Both the position numbers and the translations under genes were made by a program. A DNA stretch of 64,000 nt from an uncultured Arsenicibacter sp. (GTDB lineage: Bacteria; Bacteroidota; Bacteroidia; Cytophagales; Spirosomataceae), in assembly GCF_945952095.1 (NCBI RefSeq), contig NZ_CAMFHL010000010.1:1-64000 (forward strand), in the 5' to 3' direction. Below the pieces are notes generated by a model that worked only from the letters and a program-made list of their open reading frames with translations, made no database searches and was not told where the DNA came from. Numbering within the stretch: position 1 is the stretch's first letter; the number at the start of each line of letters is the position of its first letter. Below are positions 6,356-14,745 of this stretch, piece after piece.

Positions 6356-8065
6356 ATGTACTCTACCGTTTCTGCCCTGCTTTTTCTTACGTTTACACCA
6401 CCAGGGGTACCGTACCCGCCTCCGGATTTTCCGCGCGAACTGATTGTCCGGAAAACGATTTATTCACCGCTGACCTCCCGCATCCGGCAGGTCCCGGAGA
6501 ACCGGATGAAAACAGACACCTTGCCGGGGCAGACAGCAAACGGGAGTGTGAAGACGGATAGTCTGGTACTGAAATTTGACCGGAAGGTAGAACAGATACC
6601 GATGGTGCGCCGACACCAGTACAAGGAGGTTCGTAAACAGTTTCAGGTAACGGTCAGTGAGTCAGATGATGCCTTTTTCTACTATGCTCTGGGTTATCTG
6701 AATGAGAAAGGCTACGGCGGACCGGCAAAGCTTTCGGAAGCTAAACGGTGGTATAGTTATGCCGCGCAGCTGAACGACTCGGCGGCGACCTACAAACTGA
6801 TTTCGCTGTATGAATCCGGCCGCTTACGGATCGACAATCCGGCGGCCGAAGCAGAGCGGCTCCGTAAAAACCTGCTGGTTGGCCGGAAGCGCTTTTCGGT
6901 TGACGCCAAACAGGCGGACGGGCAGAAGGTACTGGTAAACATTTTTGCGGAAGACCAGCCCGCTGACCCCGCTAATCCACTGGCCGATGAGATCCGGCGG
7001 CTGAAAGAAGTGCGGAACGTAACGCCTTCGCCGGAGGTGATTGTCAGTTTTAACCAATTGTATACCCTTGCGGCTCAGCGAGGTGTTTCGTTTTTGAATT
7101 TTTACAAATCTGCCAATCAGGGGGCGGCCGGCAAAACGACTGCCACGGAGCCGAAACCAGCGGTGGCCGCTACGCCGCCGGTTGTGGAGACCAAGCCCGC
7201 CGTTGCCGAAGCGAAGCCAACGCCGCCGCCAGTCGTGGAGACCAAGCCGGCCGTTGCTGAAGCGAAACCAACGCCACCGCCGGTTGTGGAGGTCAAACCA
7301 GTCGTTGCTGAAGCCAAACCAACGCCGCCGGTCGTGGAGACTAAACCAGCCGTTGCCGAAGCGAAGCCAACGCCGCCGCCGGTCGTGGAGGCCAAACCGG
7401 CCGTTGCCGAAGCAAAGCCAACACCGCCGCCGGTTGTGGAGGCTAAACCCACACCAGCGGAGAAACCCAAAGTTGTCGTTAATTACTCAGACATGGCCTT
7501 AGCGGCCATTCAGAAAAATCAGCTGGATAGCCTGAACAACTGGATGCGGCAGGCAGTACTGACAAACCTGAACGTTGACCTGACAAAGCCTGAGCAGGAA
7601 AGTAAGCGATTACTCGATTCGCTGCGGGCGGGTAACGGGCAATCCGGCTTACTGTATTACGCCCTGGGTTATTTGTATGAGCACAAGCAGAGTGGCAAGA
7701 GTTGGGGCAATGCCGAGCGTTTTTACCGCTATGCCTTCCAGACAGGCTACGCACCGGCCTATTTCCGTCTGATGACTTACTACACCCGCGAAACGATTTC
7801 ATCGTCGCAGTCGCAGTGGTTGCAGATGAATTACAATGCTAAGATTGATGCGTTGCCGCTACAGATCGCCGGGCGCAACCGGCCGGTAATGCTGTATATT
7901 CATGATTTCCCGCAGGATACCAGCAACCCGATTTCCGATGAGTGTGAACGGTTGCAGGAAATCTTCAACGTAACGGTACCTGCCAAAACGGTTCAACATT
8001 ACGCTAACCTCTACCGCCTCGCCCAGACCAACCACAAGTCGTTCAAGGAGCAATGTAAACTATGA
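6356..8065 (+). CDS. Exported Sel1/TPR-like protein with duplicated halves and a Pro-rich linker
   Basis: 569 residues from ATG 6356; the in-frame TTG at 6326 is less likely. The N-terminus 'MYSTVSALLFLTFTPPG' is a short hydrophobic export signal. Two homologous halves flank a low-complexity linker. Half one has 'FFYYALGYLNEKGYGG' followed by 'AKRWYSYAAQLNDSAATYKL', a Sel1-like pair. Half two repeats this as 'LLYYALGYLYEHKQSG' and 'AERFYRYAFQTGYAPAYFRL'. Both then end in a similar block ('DEIRRLKEVRNVTP' and 'DECERLQEIFNVTV'). The linker (about 7165-7465) consists of roughly six copies of a unit resembling PPVVEAKPAVAEAKPTP, as in TonB-like or periplasm-spanning proteins. The function is unknown; Sel1 repeats usually mediate protein-protein contacts. 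The stop codon lies inside a 9-bp tandem repeat. Confidence 0.75.
   Translation: MYSTVSALLFLTFTPPGVPYPPPDFPRELIVRKTIYSPLTSRIRQVPENRMKTDTLPGQTANGSVKTDSLVLKFDRKVEQIPMVRRHQYKEVRKQFQVTVSESDDAFFYYALGYLNEKGYGGPAKLSEAKRWYSYAAQLNDSAATYKLISLYESGRLRIDNPAAEAERLRKNLLVGRKRFSVDAKQADGQKVLVNIFAEDQPADPANPLADEIRRLKEVRNVTPSPEVIVSFNQLYTLAAQRGVSFLNFYKSANQGAAGKTTATEPKPAVAATPPVVETKPAVAEAKPTPPPVVETKPAVAEAKPTPPPVVEVKPVVAEAKPTPPVVETKPAVAEAKPTPPPVVEAKPAVAEAKPTPPPVVEAKPTPAEKPKVVVNYSDMALAAIQKNQLDSLNNWMRQAVLTNLNVDLTKPEQESKRLLDSLRAGNGQSGLLYYALGYLYEHKQSGKSWGNAERFYRYAFQTGYAPAYFRLMTYYTRETISSSQSQWLQMNYNAKIDALPLQIAGRNRPVMLYIHDFPQDTSNPISDECERLQEIFNVTVPAKTVQHYANLYRLAQTNHKSFKEQCKL
7165..7465 (+). repeat. Intragenic Pro/Val/Glu/Ala/Lys tandem repeat (about 51-bp unit)
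   Basis: About six imperfect copies of a 17-residue unit (consensus PPVVEAKPAVAEAKPTP), one shortened by a codon or more, encoding an extended linker between the duplicated halves. The copies differ at third positions and in ETK/EVK/EAK variants. Confidence 0.8.
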
Positions 8066-8109
8066 TTACTATGATTACTATGATTACTATGATTACTATG
8101 ATTACTATG
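8059..8109. repeat. 9-bp minisatellite (ATGATTACT)n overlapping a stop codon
   Basis: Five to six consecutive copies of ATGATTACT begin in the last codon of the upstream gene and run to about 8109, followed by degenerate copies to about 8131. Each unit supplies TGA in the reading frame, so copy-number changes would not lengthen the protein. Confidence 0.9.
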
Positions 8110-8188
8110 ATTGGTGTGATTATTACTATGACTAAAGGATTGAAGTGCTGGATGCTTGAATAGTCAAATGATTGAGCAGCGGAAGGCA

Positions 8189-8221
8189 GTGATTGAGTCA
8201 TTTGCTAAATGACTCAATCAC
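8189..8221. terminator. Perfect 15-bp inverted repeat between convergent genes
   Basis: GTGATTGAGTCATTT (8189-8203), loop GCT, and its exact reverse complement (8207-8221). It is built from the octamer-period repeat at 8190-8245 and lies 38 bp before the end of the convergent gene. Likely a bidirectional terminator, though without a clear T run. Confidence 0.55.
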
Positions 8222-8245
8222 CTAATCATTCAATCATTGAATCAT
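8190..8245. repeat. Octamer-period repeat block (7 units)
   Basis: Consecutive 8-mers TGATTGAG, TCATTTGC, TAAATGAC, TCAATCAC, CTAATCAT, TCAATCAT, TGAATCAT. Member of the AAWGAGYG-like family seen at six other places in the window. Confidence 0.65.
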
Positions 8246-8258
8246 GTTAATCATAGTC

Positions 8259-9662
8259 CTATTGCGCCTTCTGTTCGCGGTATTCTTTTTCGATGGATTG
8301 GATGATGTAGCCGGAAATCCAGCCGATTACGCCGCCGCGCGGGAAGATAAACTCTTTGGCTTCGGGGCGGCTGCGGCGGCACTCTTCCAGTACGCCTCGC
8401 AGCATGGTGGCGCCCGCAATGATTTCGTCGCGTTTAAAGACCTTTTCCCGCACCGTTTTAATGTCGGCCTGGGCTTTGCGCATCGCTTCTTCGTTATCCA
8501 GCCCGCTCAGGTCGGGGTTGGTCAGTGCATCGTAGTTCTGGATGGCCATTTCCTGTAGTTTCACGGCATCTTTATACGTAAACTTAACCAGCTGGGTATT
8601 GATCTCACGCGGGTGCAGATACGTCACAAGCGCATAGACGATGCCGCCCATCATGTATACCCGCTGGCGGTTCTGGAAACCGGCTTTCCGACCCATTTCG
8701 CGTTTTACCACCGACTGTAATTCATCGGTATATACCTGCTGCGCCGATTGATCCACCGGTTTGCCGCCTTCCTGGATTTTTTTCAGCATCGAAACGGTAC
8801 CGGGGAAGTCAATGTAATCAAATGTGTTGTCGGTTGTGAAATAACCACCTTTGGTGTTGCCGCTACCAATGTCGATAGTGCTTGTGGTGAGCCATTCGCG
8901 GCGGGGGATCGTACCGCGCACCGTCAGTTCGGCTTCACCGGCGGCGTCGATAAACGGAATGGCGGTTGGCCAGGCACTGCCCAGTTCATCGTGGAGGGCT
9001 TTTTCCAGATCAGCCTGTTTGTTGTTCTTTACCAGAGCCGTTTGCAGGCCGCTGCTGCCGACCACAAAAATCCGGTTTTTGGTCAGTTTGCGGCGGGTCA
9101 TCAGCGAGTCCAGGTAAATGTGGACGGCTTTAGCCGTTTCGGCAAAAACAGCCGGTGTACATTCTATCGGGGTTGTGTTGCGGGTTTCCGACTTCACGAC
9201 CCGGAAGAGCGCATGGCCGTCCGGCGAAAACTTAAGCGCCACCACCGACAGCTTGACGCCCTTTGCCCCGATGTCGATGCCGCCATAGAGTTCTTCGGTT
9301 TCTTTCAGGCCGCTGAGAATTTGTCGCAGTACTTTTTCACTGACGGTATACCCGCCTGCCTGATACAGGTCGATGGCCTGGTTCAGGTATTGGCCGGCAT
9401 GTACCATATCATTACGGTCGCGGGCGAGCAGGCCGAGGTTTTCGTAAACGGCCGCGGTCCAGTAATTGTGTTTGGCTGCTTTGACACCGGTAAGTGCCTT
9501 CGTCAGGTATTCGTCTGCTTTGTCGTACTGTTGTGCCTCGCGGAGACTATTCCCTGTTTTGAGGTAACGCAGCGACTGCATCAGTGAGGTGGAATTATTC
9601 TGGCCATAGGCAAGCTGAACCAAACAGCAGAGGCCGATCAGAAAGGTAAAAACATGTTTCAT
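8259..9662 (-). CDS. Exported TPR protein with Ppx/GppA-like (actin-fold) phosphatase domain
   Basis: 467 residues. A signal peptide (MKHVFTFLIGLCCLVQLAYGQ) is followed by about 100 residues of TPR-like helices ('EAQQYDKADEYLTKAL', 'AAVYENLGLLARDRNDM'). From about residue 127 comes an exopolyphosphatase/GppA-like ASKHA fold: phosphate-1 loop 'GGIDIGAKG' (127-135), a Ppx-like 'DAAGEAELT' with E244, and phosphate-2 loop 'IDIGSGNTKGG' (263-273). Cytoplasmic Ppx/GppA enzymes hydrolyse polyphosphate or pppGpp. Here the apparent export and TPR fusion point to a periplasmic role, or loss of nucleotide use. Convergent with the Sel1-like gene. The catalytic loops look intact by eye; the substrate is unknown. 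Confidence 0.75.
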   Translation of the reverse strand: MKHVFTFLIGLCCLVQLAYGQNNSTSLMQSLRYLKTGNSLREAQQYDKADEYLTKALTGVKAAKHNYWTAAVYENLGLLARDRNDMVHAGQYLNQAIDLYQAGGYTVSEKVLRQILSGLKETEELYGGIDIGAKGVKLSVVALKFSPDGHALFRVVKSETRNTTPIECTPAVFAETAKAVHIYLDSLMTRRKLTKNRIFVVGSSGLQTALVKNNKQADLEKALHDELGSAWPTAIPFIDAAGEAELTVRGTIPRREWLTTSTIDIGSGNTKGGYFTTDNTFDYIDFPGTVSMLKKIQEGGKPVDQSAQQVYTDELQSVVKREMGRKAGFQNRQRVYMMGGIVYALVTYLHPREINTQLVKFTYKDAVKLQEMAIQNYDALTNPDLSGLDNEEAMRKAQADIKTVREKVFKRDEIIAGATMLRGVLEECRRSRPEAKEFIFPRGGVIGWISGYIIQSIEKEYREQKAQ

Positions 9663-9878
9663 GAGTAAGCACTGAGAGATATGAGATGGGTTTTACTAAA
9701 TTCGACTGGAATGTAATAAGGATTTTGTATAATAGACATATCATAAAATGTTATTCTGTATCTTTTTGTTGATGACTGACTGAAAATGGTTTCCTGGTCG
9801 CAGGGGAAACCACGAAGACGGGAAGAAAAGAGGATACACGAAGGAAAATCAGACTGTTAGGCTTACGTACAGGTAAAA

Positions 9879-9920
9879 AGCAAACGGAGCACAAAGACTG
9901 ATCTTCATGCTCCGTTTGCT
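9879..9920 (-). terminator. Rho-independent terminator of the sulfatase locus
   Basis: A perfect 13-bp stem (9879-9891 with 9908-9920), 16-nt loop, and on the minus strand a TTTTT run directly after the stem. It lies 22 bp beyond the last gene of the minus-strand cluster (ends 9943). Confidence 0.85.
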
Positions 9921-9942
9921 GTTGAAAATTTACCTGGTGCAA

Positions 9943-11400
9943 CTACTTTGCCACCCGTCCCGGCTCGCGGAGGTTGGCACCGGTACGTTTCTGGAGGTCA
10001 TCACCCAGATCGGCGCGGGCTTCTTCGGCTACCTTTTCGAGGCGGGCCACAATCTCAGGGTGTTGCTCGCGGACATCATAGCGTTCGCCCGGATCGCGGC
10101 GCAGATCAAACAGAGCCGTCGGAAACGGGTGGTTTTCATTTGTCTGACCCGGCTTGCCGTTCTGTCCGGGCAGGAACCCTTCGTAGGTCCGCCCAGGATG
10201 CGCAAACACCAGTTTCCAGTCGCCTTCCCGAACTGCCTCGAGGCTGTTCTTTCGGTAATAGTAATAGAACTTAGTACGCGGCGTCATGGCATTATCGCCC
10301 TTGAGCAACGCCAGCCAGTCGACACCGTCGATGCGGTTTTTAGGCAGACGCGCTCCGCAGATTTTCGCTACCGTCGGCAGAATGTCCATGGTCGTCAGCA
10401 GTTTATTACAGACGCGGCCGGCCGGGACAACACCCGGCCAGCGCACCAGACAGGGCACCCGATGTCCGCCTTCAAACGAGGTGCCTTTACCTTCACGAAA
10501 ACCACCCGTTGAGCCGGCATGGTCGCCGTAGTTGAACCACGGCCCGTTGTCGCTGATAAAGATAACCAGCGTGTTTTTGTCCAGATTCTGCTTTTTGAGT
10601 TCAGCCATGATCTGGCCCACCGACCAGTCGAGTTCCGTAATCACATCGCCGTACAAGCCTTTGGCTGTCTTGCCTTTAAAGCCTGGCGAAACTGCCAGCG
10701 GAACGTGGGGCAGCGGGTGGGGCACATACAGGAAAAACGGTTTTGTCTTATGCTTCCGGATAAAACCCAGCGCCCGTTCGGTGATAGATGCCGTGATCTT
10801 ACCGGCATCGTTCAGGTCTTTAATTTCGTCTTTTTTGTCATTTCCCTCAATCCAGTGCAGCGGCGGGTAGTTGGCCTGTGCCTGCCACGGATGGAGCGGC
10901 CACATATCGTGCGAATACGGCACGCCGTAATACTCGTCGAAGCCCTGCTGAAGCGGCAGGAACTGTTGCTGGTCACCGAGGTGCCATTTGCCGAAGATGC
11001 CGGTTGTGTAGCCGCGCTCTTTCAGCAGTTCCGCCAGCGTCTCTTCATTCGGGTTAAGGCCGACAGGTGAGTTGGGGCCGAAGGCACCCGAAACGCCGAG
11101 CCGGTTCGGGTAGCAACCCGTCATCAGGGCTGCCCGTGACGCGCTACACACGGCCTGGGCAACGAGGAAATTGGAAAACCGTGACCCTTCGGCCGCCATG
11201 CGGTCGAGGTTGGGGGTGGTATAGTCAAGTGCGCCGGTAACCGACAGGTCGCCGTAGCCCATATCGTCCATAAAGAACAGGACAACGTTAGGCGGTGTGG
11301 CAGCCGGTTTACTGATCCAGGCACTGACCGAAAAACCGATGCCGATGAGGGCAAATGAGCTTAGCAGTAAATGTGAAAAACGCCGGGGTATAATACGCAT
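9943..11400 (-). CDS. Sulfatase (arylsulfatase-type), exported
   Basis: 485 residues with an N-terminal export signal ('LLLSSFALIGIGFSVSAW'). The alkaline-phosphatase-like sulfatase fold is clear: metal-binding 'FFMDDMGYGD' (D45/D46), and the modified-cysteine motif C-S-A-S-R at C85 ('VCSASRAALMTG'), where Cys is converted to formylglycine by an anaerobic or FGE-type maturase. Further family blocks are 'GIFGKWHLGD', 'FFLYVPHPLPHVPL' and 'TLVIFISDNGPW'. The CxSxR variant replaces the more usual proline but is known in active enzymes. It is the last gene of a minus-strand set with another sulfatase, SusD and SusC, so the likely role is removal of sulfate from an imported or surface-bound sulfated glycan. 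No maturase gene is visible here. Confidence 0.92.
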   Translation of the reverse strand: MRIIPRRFSHLLLSSFALIGIGFSVSAWISKPAATPPNVVLFFMDDMGYGDLSVTGALDYTTPNLDRMAAEGSRFSNFLVAQAVCSASRAALMTGCYPNRLGVSGAFGPNSPVGLNPNEETLAELLKERGYTTGIFGKWHLGDQQQFLPLQQGFDEYYGVPYSHDMWPLHPWQAQANYPPLHWIEGNDKKDEIKDLNDAGKITASITERALGFIRKHKTKPFFLYVPHPLPHVPLAVSPGFKGKTAKGLYGDVITELDWSVGQIMAELKKQNLDKNTLVIFISDNGPWFNYGDHAGSTGGFREGKGTSFEGGHRVPCLVRWPGVVPAGRVCNKLLTTMDILPTVAKICGARLPKNRIDGVDWLALLKGDNAMTPRTKFYYYYRKNSLEAVREGDWKLVFAHPGRTYEGFLPGQNGKPGQTNENHPFPTALFDLRRDPGERYDVREQHPEIVARLEKVAEEARADLGDDLQKRTGANLREPGRVAK

Positions 11401-11480
11401 AGCGGGTTGTACAAGGTTAAAAAAAGCAACGTAAAAGACTGTTGAGCAAAGCGGCTCACCTATAAATGTCAGAAAATGGC

Positions 11481-13001
11481 TTATTTACCACTAGCCGGTG
11501 CAAGTTTAGGTGAAATAATTTCCCATTCGTTGATATGGGTCGGGGTATGTTCGCGGGCCAGAATCGCATCGAACTGCCGGATCAGGTCAGGGTGCTGCGC
11601 GGCTATATTCGTGGTTTCGCTTACGTCTTTCGCTAAATCATAGAGCTCCCAGGGGGCTTTCCGGTTGGTCCGCAGATTGGTTTTGACCGCTTTCCAGTTA
11701 CCCATCCGGATAGCCAGCTGTCCGCCTTTTTCGGGGTATTCCCAGTACAGAAACGGGTGTTTTTTCTGTTTATCCGGTTGGGCAAGCAAGGTTGGCAGAA
11801 AGGAAAGCCCGTCGGTGGCGAAAGGCTGTTTATAGCCGATCAGCTCGGCGAGGGTGGCCAGCAGGTCATACTGCACCGACACATGGTCAGTCTCCTGCCC
11901 GGCCCTGATTTTTCCCGGCCAGCGGGCAATCATCGGTTCGCGGATACCGCCTTCGTACACATCCATTTTCAGGCCGCGTAGATTACCGACACTCCGGAAA
12001 TACGCCGCATCGACCCCGCCGGTCGTAAATGTCGCCCCATTGTCGCTGGAGAACATGACCAGTGTGTTTTCGTCAAGATTCAGCTCTTTGAGGAGTTTCA
12101 TAATCTGGCCTACCTTAGTGTCCATGTAGGTAATCATGGCGGCATAGGTTGCCCGCGGGTAAGGGGTTGACGCATAGCCCTGCTGACCCAGATAAGGCTT
12201 GTCGTCAAATTTTCCGGCATATTCCTTCACGGCTGCTTCCGGTGCCTGTAATGAGGTGTGGGGCGCGGTAAAGGGCAGGTAGAGGAAGAACGGGCCGTTT
12301 TTGTGTTGCCGGATAAACGCTTCGGCCTTATCCGCCATCTTGTCGGTAGCGTAGTCGTTGCCCCGGTAATAGGCAAATCCTTCGGGCGTAGCGTTTTCCG
12401 GTGCCAGTCTGCGGTGCACCTCAATGTAGTGGTTGTTAAGCGCTACCGGCCTGCCGTTTTCCCAGAGGTGGGTCGGGTAATGGTTATGGGCCTGTTTCTG
12501 GTCGAGGTAGCCGTAAAAGTAGTCAAATCCCTGGTCGTTGGGGTTGCCGGTTGTGTTGGCCATACCCAGTCCCCACTTGCCGATGCAGGCCGTTTTATAG
12601 CCATTCTGCTGCAACATCCGGCCAATGGTAAAGGCGCCGGGGTAAAGCGGCATCTGCCCGCCTTCCAGCGAATCGGCAAAACCGCCCATCTCATAATTGC
12701 CCCGGATGTAGGCGTGGCCGGCGTGTTTGCCGGTCAGGAGCATGCAGCGGGCGGGGGCGCAAACGGGCATGCTGGAATAGTGCTGTGTAAACCGGATACC
12801 TTCGCGGGCAAGCTGGTCCAGATGGGGCGTCCGGATTTTTTGCTGGCCATAGCAGCCCAGATCGCCATAGCCCAGATCGTCGGCGTAGATGTAAATAATA
12901 TTTGGCTGTCTGGCAGTTGGTGCGGGCAGGGTATACGCGGCGAGAAGCACGGTCAGGCCGGTGAAAAAAATAACGTTGAGTAAACGAAAGCTGATTTTCA
13001 T
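11481..13001 (-). CDS. Sulfatase (N-acetylgalactosamine-6-/arylsulfatase-like), exported
   Basis: 506 residues with a signal peptide ('VIFFTGLTVLLAAYTLPAP'). Metal ligands are in 'IYADDLGYGDLGCYG' (D41/D42). The formylglycine motif C-A-P-A-R at C81 ('VCAPARCMLLTGKHAG') is the canonical CxPxR. Also present are 'CIGKWGLGM', 'FFLYLPFTAPHTSL' and 'MFSSDNGATF'. The pattern 'HAGHAYIRGN' is typical of the polysaccharide-associated S1 sulfatases of Bacteroidota. It lies 80 bp upstream of the second sulfatase and 123 bp downstream of SusD, separated by stem-loops that could trim transcript levels. The exact sulfate ester cannot be assigned from sequence alone. Confidence 0.92.
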   Translation of the reverse strand: MKISFRLLNVIFFTGLTVLLAAYTLPAPTARQPNIIYIYADDLGYGDLGCYGQQKIRTPHLDQLAREGIRFTQHYSSMPVCAPARCMLLTGKHAGHAYIRGNYEMGGFADSLEGGQMPLYPGAFTIGRMLQQNGYKTACIGKWGLGMANTTGNPNDQGFDYFYGYLDQKQAHNHYPTHLWENGRPVALNNHYIEVHRRLAPENATPEGFAYYRGNDYATDKMADKAEAFIRQHKNGPFFLYLPFTAPHTSLQAPEAAVKEYAGKFDDKPYLGQQGYASTPYPRATYAAMITYMDTKVGQIMKLLKELNLDENTLVMFSSDNGATFTTGGVDAAYFRSVGNLRGLKMDVYEGGIREPMIARWPGKIRAGQETDHVSVQYDLLATLAELIGYKQPFATDGLSFLPTLLAQPDKQKKHPFLYWEYPEKGGQLAIRMGNWKAVKTNLRTNRKAPWELYDLAKDVSETTNIAAQHPDLIRQFDAILAREHTPTHINEWEIISPKLAPASGK

Positions 13002-13029
13002 TGGGTTAACAGGAGTAAGGTACAGGCTG

Positions 13030-13050
13030 CTTCGGATTTTGAATCCGAAG
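13030..13050 (-). terminator. Stem-loop between susD and sulfatase
   Basis: Perfect 9-bp stem CTTCGGATT / AATCCGAAG with a TTG loop. It may be an attenuating or stabilising hairpin within the operon. Confidence 0.45.
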
Positions 13051-13085
13051 TTAGGTGATTGCGGATTTTAAATCCTCAATAGCTG

Positions 13086-13115
13086 TTGTCCGTGGCTGAT
13101 GGCAGCCACGGACAA
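13086..13115 (-). terminator. Stem-loop just after susD
   Basis: Perfect 13-bp stem (13086-13098 with 13103-13115) and 4-nt loop, 10 bp beyond the SusD stop codon. There is no T run on the minus strand, so it could be an mRNA-stabilising hairpin that lowers expression of the sulfatases relative to SusCD. Confidence 0.5.
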
Positions 13116-13124
13116 TACAGGAAC

Positions 13125-14723
13125 TTACCAGCCCGGATTCTGTGACAGCGACGGCGTCAGGTTGCGCTCCCGCTGGGGAACCGGCCACAGATAATGCCGC
13201 GTCTTGTCGAATACCCGGTTGATGCCCACCACCTGAACCGTCGCCAGTTTGCCGTCGGTACCTTTGTAGGTGATGCCATAAACCGGCCCCGGCAATACGG
13301 TTTCGGCCGTTTTCCAGCGTCGGATATCAATCAGGTGCTGCCCTTCAAAGGCCAGTTCGACCGTGCGCTCGCGGCGGACAATCGCCCGCAATTCGGCCTG
13401 CGAAGCGGTCGCACTAATGGCCGGTTGTTTTACGTCGGTCCGGCCGTTACGTACGGCATTGATGGCACTGATGACACTGGCGTCAATCTGGTTTTGCTCA
13501 ATTTTCGCTTCGGCATACGTCAGCAGAATTTCGGCATACCGCAGCAGAATAATATTAATGCCGTTGTTGGCCGGATTGGCATAGTCGTCGGCATTCATGT
13601 ATTTCTTGAGGTTGAAGCCGGTCGTGGAGGCAATGTAGGTATTACCGACCGCATCGGCGGTGCCGCTGTTGGGTTCCGGCCGGAAGGCGATGCCGCTGGG
13701 CAGGAGATCGCCGGTCAGGTATACCGAGAACTTCAGCCGCGGGTCACGGTTGACATACGGTGCTGCCGGATCATAACCGCTGGTAGCATCCGTAATCAGT
13801 TTACCGGCCGTGGTTTCGTACATATCGACGAGCGCCTTGGTCGGCACAAAGGTGCTGTTGGCGTTTTTCTGGCTGTAAGGCCCCATGTAGCTGAAAACGT
13901 TTACCGGATAGGTATCCTTGATAAACTGGCGGTCCAGCAATACCTCCCGGTTGTTTTCGGCCGCGTAGGTAAACAGTTTTTCGTACGAATCATACAGTCC
14001 GTATGTGCCCGATTTGATGACCTGATCGGCAGCATCGGCGGCCTGCTGGTAGCGGCCGGCATAGAGGTTAGCCCGCGCCCGCAGGCCGATGGCAGCACCT
14101 TTAGTGAACCGGCCTTTGTCGGCAGCGGCGTACGTAGCCGGCAGCAGGGTCGCTGCTTCGGATAGCTCCTTGTCGACAAAATCCCATACCTGAGCAACCG
14201 GTGTCCGGGTAAGGGCACGGCTTTCTTCCAGCGTAATGGCCTTGGTTACCAGCGGCACATCGCCGTACAGGCTGGCCAGTTTCAGGTACTGATAGGCCCG
14301 GAGCGCCCGCGCTTCGCCTTTGCACTGACTGATCAGGGCTGTGTTGGTCGTCTGGATTTTATCGATGTTGTCGAGCAGGTAATTGCAGGCGCGGATGCCG
14401 CGATAGGCCTTTGACCACTCGCCGAATATCCGTGAGCTGGTGGCATCATACTGGCCCAGTTCGATGTACGCGTGCAGTTCAAACGGCTGGTTTACGTGGC
14501 CGATGTCGGTCAGGGCATCCCAGCTGAAAATGTTCGTACTGTCGAGGTCACTGTACAGGGAGTTAGTTGCCAGCCGGGCGTCGTTATCGGTTTTCCAGAA
14601 CACACTTTCCGACAGCCGGTCATTCGGCACCGTATCCAGCAGCTGGCGGTCGCAGGCGGTCAGTGCCAGCCCTGCCGTAATGGCCAGTAACGTATATTTG
14701 ATCGTGTAACGTATTGATTTCAT
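13125..14723 (-). CDS. SusD/RagB family nutrient-binding outer-membrane lipoprotein
   Basis: 532 residues. The lipoprotein signal 'AITAGLALTACDRQLLD' places the lipid-modified Cys near residue 24. The SusD TPR core is recognisable: 'ESVFWKTDNDARLATNSLYSD', 'GIRACNYLLDNIDKI', 'GEARALRAYQYLKLASLYGDV', and the conserved C-terminus 'LWPVPQRERNLTPSLSQNPGW'. SusD proteins cap the SusC channel and bind the glycan at the cell surface. Encoded 22 bp after the partner SusC. Together with two sulfatases it suggests a sulfated polysaccharide or host-type glycan as ligand, which is inference from context. Confidence 0.95.
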   Translation of the reverse strand: MKSIRYTIKYTLLAITAGLALTACDRQLLDTVPNDRLSESVFWKTDNDARLATNSLYSDLDSTNIFSWDALTDIGHVNQPFELHAYIELGQYDATSSRIFGEWSKAYRGIRACNYLLDNIDKIQTTNTALISQCKGEARALRAYQYLKLASLYGDVPLVTKAITLEESRALTRTPVAQVWDFVDKELSEAATLLPATYAAADKGRFTKGAAIGLRARANLYAGRYQQAADAADQVIKSGTYGLYDSYEKLFTYAAENNREVLLDRQFIKDTYPVNVFSYMGPYSQKNANSTFVPTKALVDMYETTAGKLITDATSGYDPAAPYVNRDPRLKFSVYLTGDLLPSGIAFRPEPNSGTADAVGNTYIASTTGFNLKKYMNADDYANPANNGINIILLRYAEILLTYAEAKIEQNQIDASVISAINAVRNGRTDVKQPAISATASQAELRAIVRRERTVELAFEGQHLIDIRRWKTAETVLPGPVYGITYKGTDGKLATVQVVGINRVFDKTRHYLWPVPQRERNLTPSLSQNPGW

Positions 14724-14745
14724 GATGTTCAGACGATGAGTTGAG

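Noticed and set aside
7117..7470. Minus-strand frame of Gly/Ala/Ser/Thr repeats opposite the Pro-rich linker
   Set aside because: It is simply the reverse complement of the Pro-rich tandem repeat. Repeats keep all frames open.
9751..9942. 63-codon minus-strand frame next to the sulfatase terminator
   Set aside because: Contains the terminator stem-loop itself and has no conserved features.
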